Shown: in pieces, positions 1 to 6,276 of the stretch
Layout: every line of letters starts with the position of its first letter
How positions within the stretch are numbered: position 1 is the stretch's first letter
Assembly: GCA_017483405.1 (NCBI GenBank)
Contig: JAFUWP010000412.1
Coordinates: 1-9,749 of the forward strand
Source of the DNA: Oscillospiraceae bacterium
GTDB lineage: Bacteria; Bacillota; Clostridia; Oscillospirales; Ruminococcaceae
Length of the DNA stretch: 9,749 nt
Reading direction: 5' to 3'
Notes under the pieces: model-generated
What the model saw: only the letters and a program-made list of their open reading frames with translations
Databases searched by the model: none
What the model was told of the DNA's origin: nothing
Made by a program: the position numbers and the translations under genes

Positions 1-141
1 ACGCTTCACAATGTAGTCCTGCTTCGTCAGTCCTGAAAGTGCCACCGCCGAGTTAATCAGCTTGTTTTCTTCGGGCGAAACCCTGAATCCGATTGTCAGA
101 TTTCTGAATCTGCCCTTGTTATCAAGATTTTTTGCTGACAT
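1..141 (-). CDS. Ribbon-helix-helix / MobC-like accessory protein, N-terminal part
   Basis: Only the first 47 codons are in the window; the gene runs off the left edge. The start is the ATG at 141-139, preceded by an AGAAAGGA-type ribosome binding site. The visible residues follow the pattern of small ribbon-helix-helix proteins found beside integrases and relaxases in Clostridia elements: a basic N-terminus, a beta-strand-like LTIGFRVS stretch at residues 15-22, an acidic PEEN turn, then a helix ending in SGLTKQDYI (36-44). Such proteins bind DNA as dimers and act as repressors or relaxosome accessories; which applies here is not visible. The start lies 20 bases inside the integrase reading frame, so the two were probably translated in a coupled way. 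The fold is inferred by pattern, not search. Confidence 0.6.
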   Translation of the reverse strand, partial: MSAKNLDNKGRFRNLTIGFRVSPEENKLINSAVALSGLTKQDYIVKR

Positions 142-727
142 CTTCATCACCATCCTTTCTTAAATCGTTGAGTTTATGAGCCATTTCCTGCTGTTTTGAG
201 GGAAACAGATGAGCATATCTGTAAGTGATTTCGATGCTTTCATGCCCCAGACGGTCAGCAATTGCAACTGCCGAAAATCCCATTTCAATCAGCAAGGAAA
301 CATGACTATGTCTTAAATCGTGAATGCGAATCCGTTTGACACCAGATTCTTTCGAGCCTCTGTCCATTTCGTGATGAAGATAGCTTTTTGTAATCGGGAA
401 AATTCGCTCATCAGGCTGTATCTCATACAGAGAATTCAGATAGTCCTGCATTTCATCACAAAGGAAATCAGGAATTTCGATAATTCTGTTGCTCTTTTTG
501 GTTTTAGGTTCAGTGATAACGTCCTGTTTTTTGATACCCTGATAAGATTTATTGATTCTGAGCTTTTTCTTCTGAAAATCAAAATCAGAAGGAGTGCGGG
601 CAAGCAGTTCACCTAATTTGATACCACACCAGTAGAGCATTTCAAACGCATAGTAGGAAACAGGCTTATCCATTATGATTTTGGAGAATTTCAGATACTT
701 GTCTTTTGTGTCAAAAACTATTGACTT
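122..727 (-). pseudogene. Tyrosine recombinase (integrase), C-terminal remnant with altered active site
   Basis: This is the catalytic domain of a phage/ICE-type tyrosine integrase. From the first ATG (673-671, 183 codons) the usual motifs are present: HDLRH (H118, R121), LGH (H144) and a final Tyr in YRYAHL (Y153), with a PKTKK region (57-60) for the beta-strand lysine. The first catalytic arginine, expected in a G-I-R-x-G-E motif, is Lys19 (codon AAA at 619-617, one transition from AGA). Recognisable family sequence continues in frame upstream of the ATG (TKDKYLKFSK-like residues) to a stop at 730-728, and no ribosome binding site precedes the ATG. The core-binding and arm-binding N-terminal domains, normally about 200 residues, are absent. 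I read it as a truncated, probably inactive remnant. Its 3' end overlaps the ribbon-helix-helix gene by 20 bases. Confidence 0.8.
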
Positions 728-749
728 TTATCGTTTTTTGTGATACAAT
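721..749 (+). promoter_or_regulatory. Sigma-A promoter for the HEPN-like gene
   Basis: TTGACT (721-726) and TACAAT (744-749) are separated by exactly 17 bases, each one base from consensus. Predicted transcription start is near 756, giving a leader of about 29 bases. The -35 box overlaps the last readable codons of the truncated integrase. Confidence 0.8.
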
Positions 750-784
750 ATTAAAATATAAAGTTATAAAATGGAGGTATTAAA

Positions 785-1468
785 GTGTCTGAATTACCGT
801 TTAGTACATTACTAAGGGAAAAAAATCTTAAAAGTAACAATAGATGGTATCCGCATTCTATTGATGCTTACACGAAAGCATTTATAATCGATTCCCATAT
901 TCCTGCATCAAGCGCACTATTGAGAAATATTGCGTATAATATGCAATATATTGAATTTTTAGAAAAAGAATTTGAAGAATTGGATGTTTCAACTGTTATT
1001 TATACAATGCTTGTAAAAAACTATGTTATAACAGCAATGTCTATTTTAGAAGGTATTTTTTCTAATATAGTTAAATCAAATGGTTGGTGGAAAATGACTG
1101 ATATGGAAAGTTTGGGCGTAACTACTGCTAATGAAAAGAAATTTGGCGATGAAAAATATATCGTGAAAACAGAGCTCCTTAGAAAAATTGAACCTGAACC
1201 ATTACAGATGAATCTTGATGAATTCATAAAAATTTTATCAAGGCATCATAAAGCACTTGAAATTAATCATGAGGTTTATCCTGCTTTGCAACGGTTGAAG
1301 AATTTAAGAAATAAGATACATATCCAAAAAGTTTCACATGATACAGACCATGATTATAATGCATTCGATTATACTGTTTTACAAGAAATGAGAAAGATAT
1401 TGTATGACATTTTATCTTCAGAGAAAGTTTGTAAAAATAAGTATGTAATTGAATTCTTGAACAAGTAA
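785..1468 (+). CDS. Possible HEPN-fold protein, 227 residues, function unknown
   Basis: The start is the GTG at 785, seven bases after GGAGG (773-777); the ATG at 771 is in another frame. The protein looks all-helical and soluble, with no signal peptide or membrane segment. Near the C-terminus is LRNKIHI (residues 174-180), then a charged SHDTDHDYNAFDY stretch and a long helix. An Arg-Asn-x-x-His-type motif at the end of a helix is the hallmark of HEPN domains (RNase toxins, abortive-infection proteins and scaffolds), although the spacing here (R175-x3-H179) is shorter than the classical Rx4-6H. The assignment is therefore tentative. The gene is visibly more AT-rich than guaA, is the only plus-strand gene, has its own promoter and terminator, and lies between the broken integrase and guaA, all consistent with horizontally acquired cargo. 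No antitoxin-like partner is adjacent. Confidence 0.75.
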   Translation: MSELPFSTLLREKNLKSNNRWYPHSIDAYTKAFIIDSHIPASSALLRNIAYNMQYIEFLEKEFEELDVSTVIYTMLVKNYVITAMSILEGIFSNIVKSNGWWKMTDMESLGVTTANEKKFGDEKYIVKTELLRKIEPEPLQMNLDEFIKILSRHHKALEINHEVYPALQRLKNLRNKIHIQKVSHDTDHDYNAFDYTVLQEMRKILYDILSSEKVCKNKYVIEFLNK

Positions 1469-1508
1469 AAAAGCTATCTGATTCATCATTGAATCAGATA
1501 GCTTTTTT
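1467..1508. terminator. Bidirectional intrinsic terminator between the HEPN-like gene and guaA
   Basis: A perfect inverted repeat: six A, then GCTATCTGATTCA (1473-1485), loop TCAT (1486-1489), TGAATCAGATAGC (1490-1502), then six T. The A tract begins inside the TAA stop of the HEPN-like gene (1466-1468). Symmetry lets it also stop transcripts from guaA, whose stop codon is about 105 bases away on the minus strand. Confidence 0.93.
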
Positions 1509-1524
1509 CAGACAGGTAATATAT

Positions 1525-1566
1525 TACTGTTGTCAATAATCAAGAACTGTTGCCAAGTTGTTGCCA
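1525..1566. repeat. Three 11-base direct repeats, candidate integrase arm sites
   Basis: Copies are TACTGTTGTCA (1525-1535), AACTGTTGCCA (1545-1555) and AGTTGTTGCCA (1556-1566). The second and third are adjacent, the first is ten bases further left; each differs from the middle copy at two positions. They lie in the non-coding stretch between the terminator and guaA. Short direct repeats of 10-12 bases next to an attachment core are where integrases with an arm-binding domain dock. Here that role is inferred from position and the nearby integrase remnant. Confidence 0.4.
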
Positions 1567-1613
1567 TGATAACAGTTTTTGATATGATTACACCTTATTT
1601 TTCGGACATTTTC

Positions 1614-3152
1614 TTATTCCCATTCAATAGTTGCCGGAGGCTTGGTTGTGACATCATACACAATGCGGTTGACGTTCTTTACTTCGTTGACGATTCTGTT
1701 GGCGGCAACGGCGAGCACTTCATAAGGGATTTTAGCAAAATCCGCAGTCATGAAATCGCTGGTCGTAACGGCACGGAGCGCAACGGTATAATCATAAGTT
1801 CTTGCATCGCCCATAACGCCGACAGAGCGCATATTCGTCAGAACGGCGAAATACTGATTAATATCCCTGTCGAGTCCGGCTTTGGCGATTTCCTGACGGA
1901 AGATAAAATCGGCATCCTGTAAGATTTCGAGTTTTTCATCTGTAATATCGCCGATAATGCGGATAGCAAGGCCAGGGCCAGGGAATGGCTGTCTCCATAC
2001 CAGCACGGGAGATAAGCCCAATTCCGTACCGAGTTTGCGGACTTCATCTTTAAAGAGCATCCGGAGCGGTTCGATGATTTCTTTAAAATCGACATAATCC
2101 GGCAGACCGCCGACATTATGATGCGATTTGATAACAGCGGCATCACCAAGACCGCTTTCGATGACATCAGGATAGATAGTACCCTGCACGAGATAATCCA
2201 CCTTGCCGATTTTCTTGGCTTCCTGCTCGAAGACGCGGATAAATTCTTCCCCGATGGCTTTACGTTTGGTTTCGGGGTCGGAAACGCCGCAGAGTCGGTT
2301 CATGAACTGTTCCTTTGCGTTGACTCTGATGAAGTTCATGCCGGAATCCTTGAAAGCGGCTTCGACTTCATCGCCTTCGTTCTTGCGCATGAAACCGTGG
2401 TCAACGAAGATGCAGGTCAGCTGACTGCCGACAGCCTTCGCGAGCAGAGCGGCCGCTACGGAGCTGTCCACGCCGCCGGAGAGGGCTAACAAGACTTTGC
2501 CATCGCCGACTTTTTCACGGATTTCGGAGATGGCTGTTCTGGCATAGCCTGCCATCGTCCAGTCACCGACACATCCGCAGACGTTCTTGACAAAGCTGTC
2601 AATCATGCCTTGACCAGCGAAGGTATGATTCACTTCCGGATGGAACTGCACGGCATAGAGTTTGCGTTCGGCATTCTCGAAGGCGGCGGCAGGGCAGTCA
2701 GCGGTACGGGCGGTCACTCTGAACCCGTCCGGCACTCTGGAAACATAATCTGTATGGCTCATCCATGAGGATGCCGTTTCAGGGAGATGAATTCCGCCGA
2801 ACAGAATGCTGGAATTATCATAATGCGTATCGGTTTTGCCGTATTCGGAAGTCTGACAGGCGGAGACTTCACCGCCGAGGGTGTAAGCCATGAGCTGTGC
2901 GCCGTAGCAGATACCCAGAATCGGGATATTCAAATCAAAAATATCCTTTGTGATATGAGGGGATTTTTCATCATAGACGCTGTTAGGCCCTCCGGTGAAG
3001 ATGATGCCTTTCGGATTCAGAGCTTTTAATTCTTCGATAGGGGTCTTATAGCTTTTGACTTCGCAGTAGACACCGCATTCACGGACGCGCCGTGCGATAA
3101 GCTGGTTATACTGGCCGCCGAAGTCAAGAACAATTACTAACTGATGAGCCAT
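1614..3152 (-). CDS. guaA: GMP synthase (glutamine-hydrolysing)
   Basis: Converts XMP, ATP and glutamine to GMP in the cytoplasm, the last step of de novo guanine nucleotide synthesis. The 512 residues match the usual single-chain length (about 510-525). The N-terminal class I glutamine amidotransferase carries the nucleophile in GICYGAQ (C82) and the His-Glu pair in FHPEV (H171, E173). The ATP pyrophosphatase domain has the P-loop LSGGVDSS (224-231), and the C-terminal dimerisation domain ends in the typical PPATIEWE. The start ATG (3152-3150) follows AGAAAGGA (3168-3161). The gene appears intact and monocistronic; the leader of about 35 bases is too short for a purine riboswitch. Its 3' end is a known hot spot for genomic islands, and remnants of one lie next to it. 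Confidence 0.98.
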   Translation of the reverse strand: MAHQLVIVLDFGGQYNQLIARRVRECGVYCEVKSYKTPIEELKALNPKGIIFTGGPNSVYDEKSPHITKDIFDLNIPILGICYGAQLMAYTLGGEVSACQTSEYGKTDTHYDNSSILFGGIHLPETASSWMSHTDYVSRVPDGFRVTARTADCPAAAFENAERKLYAVQFHPEVNHTFAGQGMIDSFVKNVCGCVGDWTMAGYARTAISEIREKVGDGKVLLALSGGVDSSVAAALLAKAVGSQLTCIFVDHGFMRKNEGDEVEAAFKDSGMNFIRVNAKEQFMNRLCGVSDPETKRKAIGEEFIRVFEQEAKKIGKVDYLVQGTIYPDVIESGLGDAAVIKSHHNVGGLPDYVDFKEIIEPLRMLFKDEVRKLGTELGLSPVLVWRQPFPGPGLAIRIIGDITDEKLEILQDADFIFRQEIAKAGLDRDINQYFAVLTNMRSVGVMGDARTYDYTVALRAVTTSDFMTADFAKIPYEVLAVAANRIVNEVKNVNRIVYDVTTKPPATIEWE

Positions 3153-3194
3153 AGTTTTTTTCCTTTCTGATTTTGATAGCTTATTGATAGTATT

Positions 3195-3223
3195 ATCATA
3201 GCATATTTTTCGGCATTTGTCAA
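3195..3223 (-). promoter_or_regulatory. Sigma-A promoter of guaA
   Basis: On the minus strand, TTGACA (3223-3218, perfect) and TATGAT (3200-3195) are separated by 17 bases. Predicted start is near 3188, giving a leader of about 35 bases to the guaA ATG. The -35 box sits only three bases beyond the stop codon of the upstream 120-residue gene, so the two units are tightly packed. Confidence 0.85.
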
Positions 3224-3226
3224 TTG

Positions 3227-3589
3227 CTAATTTAACAGCAGACGGGATGATTCCATCTGCTGTTTCAGCCAGTTATTGAGTCGGATTTCGAGTGTTTCAC
3301 GGAATTCCGGATTCGGACATTTTGAAATCAGATTTCTGTATTTTTCGATTTCATGAGAGTTCTGGATAAAGACTGTTTCAATCAGATGGAGCAGACCCCA
3401 GTCCAAATCCCAGTTGAATTCGAGATTTTCTTCCGAAAAGAGCGTGATAAGGATTTCGGCTTCTTCCCATGTAACAGGAGTATCAAAACCGGAAAATAAA
3501 TCTTCATATTTCTGAAAAAGTTCATCAGATAATAAATCATCATTTGGAATTCTTCCGAGCTGAATCAGTTCAGCCAGTTGTGTTCTCAT
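3227..3589 (-). CDS. Small acidic protein of unknown function
   Basis: I do not recognise this 120-residue protein. It is soluble, acidic and looks mainly helical, with several Trp (in VTWEEAE, NWDLDWG and NWLKQQ) and no cysteine pairs, signal peptide or membrane segment. The ATG (3589-3587) follows AAGGAG six bases upstream, and lies 20 bases inside the 3' end of the membrane-anchored XRE gene, so the two are very likely co-transcribed and translationally coupled. That pairing hints at a functional partner, such as an effector or inhibitor of the regulator, but this is only context. Its stop almost touches the guaA promoter. The size and acidity resemble immunity-type proteins, with no motif to support that. 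Confidence 0.8.
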   Translation of the reverse strand: MRTQLAELIQLGRIPNDDLLSDELFQKYEDLFSGFDTPVTWEEAEILITLFSEENLEFNWDLDWGLLHLIETVFIQNSHEIEKYRNLISKCPNPEFRETLEIRLNNWLKQQMESSRLLLN

Positions 3590-4238
3590 TTGTATTCTCC
3601 TTATAGAGGACTTTCTTGTGATAGCCTCTCTGATTGCAGTAGGGGCATTTCATATTTCTGCTAAAGCCGATATGCGGAGCGAAAAAGACAGCTTTCATAG
3701 TTGGAACATAGACTTTCTGACAGTTGGGGCATTCATAATAGCCGGTATCATGTTCGAGCTTGACACAATAAAAGATACCAATCAGGAAAATGATTGTACT
3801 AATAATGAAAAATACAAATTTCCAGCCTTCCATATCGGAGAAGGAAAGACGTGTTTCGCCTTCGGAGAGTTTATCCCAGCACAGTGCAAAAATCATGAGG
3901 AAATAAAATACACAGCTAAAAATGCCGATAATAATTTCCAGATGCAGGAGCTTTTTATTATTGAGTTCCTCTTGTTTCTGTAACTGCATTAAATTTTCCT
4001 CTGCCATTTTCTGATAGTTCATCATATTCAGTCGTTCTCCGCTCAGAAGCTCGTTGATATTGATTTCCAGCGCGTCACAGAGTTCGGGGATGAGGGAAAT
4101 ATCGGGCATACATTTACCGGTTTCCCATTTGGAGACGGCTCTGTCGGTAATGCCGAGCTGTTCGGCAAGAACGGCCTGAGTCAGTCCCTTTTCTTTTCTG
4201 CATGAAGCGATGAATTTTCCAATCTTCTGTTGATTCAC
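3570..4238 (-). CDS. Membrane-anchored XRE-family regulator with C-terminal zinc ribbon
   Basis: Starting at the GTG (4238-4236), eight bases after AAAGGAGG, the protein has 222 residues. Residues 3-57 are an XRE/Cro-type helix-turn-helix (LTQAVLAEQLGI, then TDRAVSKWETG). A polar helical linker (75-96) leads to two membrane helices, about 98-121 and 140-158. The C-terminal tail has a CxxC pair at 170/173 and another at 198/201, forming a probable zinc ribbon. With the DNA-binding domain in the cytoplasm and an even number of helices, the ribbon should also be cytoplasmic. Such one-protein membrane regulators are common in Clostridia, and their signals are mostly unknown. The longer open frame to the ATG at 4340 is not used: it is mostly the 66-base repeat and lies upstream of the ribosome binding site. 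Confidence 0.88.
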   Translation of the reverse strand: MNQQKIGKFIASCRKEKGLTQAVLAEQLGITDRAVSKWETGKCMPDISLIPELCDALEININELLSGERLNMMNYQKMAEENLMQLQKQEELNNKKLLHLEIIIGIFSCVFYFLMIFALCWDKLSEGETRLSFSDMEGWKFVFFIISTIIFLIGIFYCVKLEHDTGYYECPNCQKVYVPTMKAVFFAPHIGFSRNMKCPYCNQRGYHKKVLYKENTNENTTG

Positions 4239-4263
4239 GGAGAACTCCTCCTTTCTGAGTATG

Positions 4264-4292
4264 ATTTTATCACGAATCGGGCAGAATGTAAA
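4264..4292 (-). promoter_or_regulatory. Sigma-A promoter of the XRE-family gene
   Basis: On the minus strand, TTTACA (4292-4287) and TAAAAT (4269-4264) have a 17-base spacer, each one base from consensus. Predicted start is near 4257. Five of the six -35 bases are the end of the 66-base repeat copy at 4288-4353. This promoter lies downstream of the 34-codon N-terminal extension, which confirms the GTG start. Confidence 0.75.
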
Positions 4293-4353
4293 CATACCGG
4301 CGGTTGAATTCCGCAAAACGGCGATATTTCGATAATTCAACCGCAGGTAGAGA
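4288..4353. repeat. 66-base palindromic repeat, copy 1
   Basis: Identical to copy 2 at 63 of 66 positions, in the same orientation and without gaps. It contains 11-base inverted arms, GCGGTTGAATT (4300-4310) and AATTCAACCGC (4334-4344), enclosing 23 bases with a small inner hairpin (CGATATTTCG). It encodes no transposase and looks like a REP/MITE-type intergenic element. Read on the minus strand it is open and starts with ATG, which creates false N-termini for neighbouring genes. Confidence 0.9.
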
Positions 4354-4380
4354 GTAACTTTTTATAGGATAAATCCGGAG

Positions 4381-4851
4381 TCAGTTTGTTTTTATCATAT
4401 CATATAAATTTTCGTTCCAAGTAAGCAGGATAAATTCAAGTTGATAGGGCTGTCCGGAGGTGACTGTACAATAGATATCATTATCAGGGTCATCATCCTT
4501 TTTGATATAATAGGAGTTATCATCATAATTGTTTCCGTGATACTCGTATAAATCCAGAATATCAAGAGAAGAAGCCGTGATATAAATATTAAAGCAAGAT
4601 TCCTGACCGTGGCTGTATCTCATTTTTTCGACTGAAATTTTCCCAGCAGGAATATCCAGCTCAGATGCAATCGTTAATTTTTCTGATTCTGAAAAATGAT
4701 TTTTGTACAACGGTCTGAAAGCAATTACGATAAACACCCAACTGATAAGGCGCAGTATCACAAAAGTGACTGCAAGGATAAGTGATACTTTGCATATTAT
4801 TTTGAACGGAGTATTTTTTTCTTTTTCGGGAATTACTTGTTCAGCATTCAC
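4381..4851 (-). CDS. Single-pass membrane protein of unknown function
   Basis: The likely start is the GTG at 4851-4849, five bases after AGAGGTGA, giving 156 residues. A short charged N-terminus is followed by one long hydrophobic segment (about 17-45, rich in Ile, Val and Leu) and a soluble tail of about 110 residues. The tail is rich in Tyr, Asp and Asn, including an acidic KKDDDPDND run (117-125), and has single Cys residues at 86 and 128 that could pair if the tail is extracellular. I do not recognise the family. The gene is bracketed by the two copies of the 66-base repeat: one ends 20 bases before its start and the other begins 27 bases after its stop. A start at 4923 would lie inside the repeat and is rejected. 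Confidence 0.75.
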   Translation of the reverse strand: MNAEQVIPEKEKNTPFKIICKVSLILAVTFVILRLISWVFIVIAFRPLYKNHFSESEKLTIASELDIPAGKISVEKMRYSHGQESCFNIYITASSLDILDLYEYHGNNYDDNSYYIKKDDDPDNDIYCTVTSGQPYQLEFILLTWNENLYDMIKTN

Positions 4852-4870
4852 TTGATTCACCTCTTTATTG

Positions 4871-4936
4871 GTAAACATACCGGCGGTTGAGTTCCGAAAA
4901 ATGGCGATATTTCGATAATTCAACCGCAGGTAGAGA
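4871..4936. repeat. 66-base palindromic repeat, copy 2
   Basis: Same element as at 4288-4353, with three substitutions. The arms are GCGGTTGAGTT (4883-4893) and AATTCAACCGC (4917-4927). The change in the left arm leaves a G-U pair in plus-strand RNA but an A-C mismatch in minus-strand RNA. It lies directly upstream of the 156-residue membrane protein gene; if transcription starts in the AT-rich DNA to the right (weak TTGATT-17-TATTCT on the minus strand), the hairpin falls in that gene's leader. Confidence 0.9.
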
Positions 4937-5012
4937 ATATATTTTCAGAATAAAAAAATCAAAATAAATAAAAAACAAAATAAAAATATAATATATTCAT
5001 TATATTATATAT

Positions 5013-5108
5013 CATTATCGTTATCATTTGCATTTACATTATCATTAACATTTGCATTATCATTAGCATTTACATTACCATTAACATTTACATTACCATT
5101 ATCATTAT
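5013..5108. repeat. Degenerate hexamer array, 16 tandem CATTNN units
   Basis: Sixteen contiguous six-base units follow CATTNN on the plus strand; only the second (CGTTAT, 5019-5024) breaks the CATT core. The last two bases vary: TA, TG, AT, AA, AC and AG all occur. The rest of the gap from 4937 to 5151 is very AT-rich with no gene, no convincing intrinsic terminator for pyrB and only a weak promoter candidate. On the minus strand the array reads as alternating GNN-AAT codons ([Asp/Gly/Val/Ala]-Asn) in the same frame as pyrB, after its stop. Confidence 0.9.
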
Positions 5109-5151
5109 CAGGTTGTTTTGCTTGTTCAAATAAGCTTATGCTTGTTTTTCT

Positions 5152-6252
5152 TTAATGCTCTAACAAAAGACGCTCATCGCAGTATTCGCAGGTGAGTGTT
5201 GTGCCTGTTCCGGTAAAGCTCTTAGGAAGATAATATTCATAATTTTCTTTGTTTTCTGGACTGGCGACACATTTCGGATTCTTGCAGGCGATGCCCTTGT
5301 GAACCTGTCCCGAAAGCAGTTCCGTCTTGATAGTGCTCTGCAACATCGTCAGGATTAAGGACATTCTGATATACATGCCGTATTTCGCCTGTTTGAAATA
5401 GAGTGCTCTGGGGTCATCATCGACAGCGACTTCAATTTCATCCACACGGGGCAGAGGATGCAGAACAATCATATCCGGTTTGGCGAGTTTCATTTTCTGG
5501 GTAGTTAAGATATAAGTATCTTTCTGCGCCTCATATTCTTCGGGAGAGGCGAAGCGTTCACGCTGAATTCTGGTCATATAGAGAACATCGAGTTTCGGGA
5601 GAGCATCTTCAAGACTGGTAGTTTCCTCGAATGTTCCGCCGTGTGCCCTGATGGTATCTTTGATATAAGAGGGCATTTTGAGTTCTTTGGTAGAAATCAT
5701 GATGAAGTGATTATTTTCATAACAGCTCATGGCCTTACAGAGAGAGTGGACAGTTCTGCCGTTGAGCAAATCACCGCAAAGGCCGATAGTCAGTCCGGAG
5801 AGGGTTTTCTTTTCGGCTTTGAGGGTAAGCAGGTCAGTGAGGGTCTGGGTCGGGTGGAGATGTCCGCCGTCACCGGCATTGATAACAGGACAATCAGCTG
5901 TTAAAGCGGCCGCTTTCGCCGCGCCGACAGTGGGATGACGAATGACAAGCACATCGGAATAACCGCTGATGATTTTTGTTGTATCTTTCAGATTTTCGCC
6001 CTTTGCGACAGAGGATGTCTGCGGATTGTCAAACCCGATAATTGTACCGCCTAACCGGAGCATAGCTGTCTGAAAGGACATCTGTGTTCTGGTAGAAGGC
6101 TCATAGAACAGTGTTCCCATAATCTTTCCGGAACAGCTGTTCGCATAGAGGAACGGGCGGTTCATGATGTCTTCGGCCTGAGCAAGCAGACCATTCCACC
6201 ATGTCACGGGATAATCATTGAGGTCAATCAGATGCGGATAAGCAGAAATCAT
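5152..6252 (-). CDS. pyrB: Aspartate carbamoyltransferase with fused PyrI-like zinc module
   Basis: Joins carbamoyl phosphate and aspartate, the committed step of pyrimidine synthesis, in the cytoplasm. The ATG at 6252-6250 follows AGGAGG (6268-6263); an earlier in-frame ATG at 6291 lies upstream of that site. Of 366 residues, about 1-305 are the catalytic chain: FYEPSTRT (49-56) for carbamoyl phosphate, K84 in the mobile loop, VIRHP (R105), HPTQT (H133), NGRTVHS (R166), TRIQ (R228, Q230) and HPLPR (265-269), close to E. coli numbering. The tail (about 306-366) holds C313-x4-C318 and C355-x2-C358, the spacing pattern of the zinc domain of the regulatory chain PyrI. The nucleotide-binding allosteric domain of PyrI is missing and no pyrI is in the window. 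No PyrR-type attenuator is visible in the leader. Confidence 0.96.
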   Translation of the reverse strand: MISAYPHLIDLNDYPVTWWNGLLAQAEDIMNRPFLYANSCSGKIMGTLFYEPSTRTQMSFQTAMLRLGGTIIGFDNPQTSSVAKGENLKDTTKIISGYSDVLVIRHPTVGAAKAAALTADCPVINAGDGGHLHPTQTLTDLLTLKAEKKTLSGLTIGLCGDLLNGRTVHSLCKAMSCYENNHFIMISTKELKMPSYIKDTIRAHGGTFEETTSLEDALPKLDVLYMTRIQRERFASPEEYEAQKDTYILTTQKMKLAKPDMIVLHPLPRVDEIEVAVDDDPRALYFKQAKYGMYIRMSLILTMLQSTIKTELLSGQVHKGIACKNPKCVASPENKENYEYYLPKSFTGTGTTLTCEYCDERLLLEH

Positions 6253-6276
6253 AAAAAAAATACCTCCTGAAAATAA

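Noticed and set aside
3153..3194. Purine riboswitch before guaA
   Set aside because: The promoter leaves a leader of only about 35 bases, too short for the aptamer.
4239..4340. 34-codon N-terminal extension of the XRE regulator from the ATG at 4340
   Set aside because: It is mostly repeat copy 1, lies upstream of the AAAGGAGG site, and the promoter starts transcription after it.
4852..4923. 24-codon N-terminal extension of the 156-residue membrane protein
   Set aside because: It translates repeat copy 2, and the ribosome binding site lies inside it next to a GTG at 4851.
5013..5108. CRISPR array
   Set aside because: Units are six bases with no longer repeats or unique spacers; it is a simple tandem array.
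5128..5147. Hairpin with T-rich tail on the plus strand after pyrB
   Set aside because: It faces away from pyrB, has a mismatch when read on the pyrB strand, and no plus-strand gene would use it.
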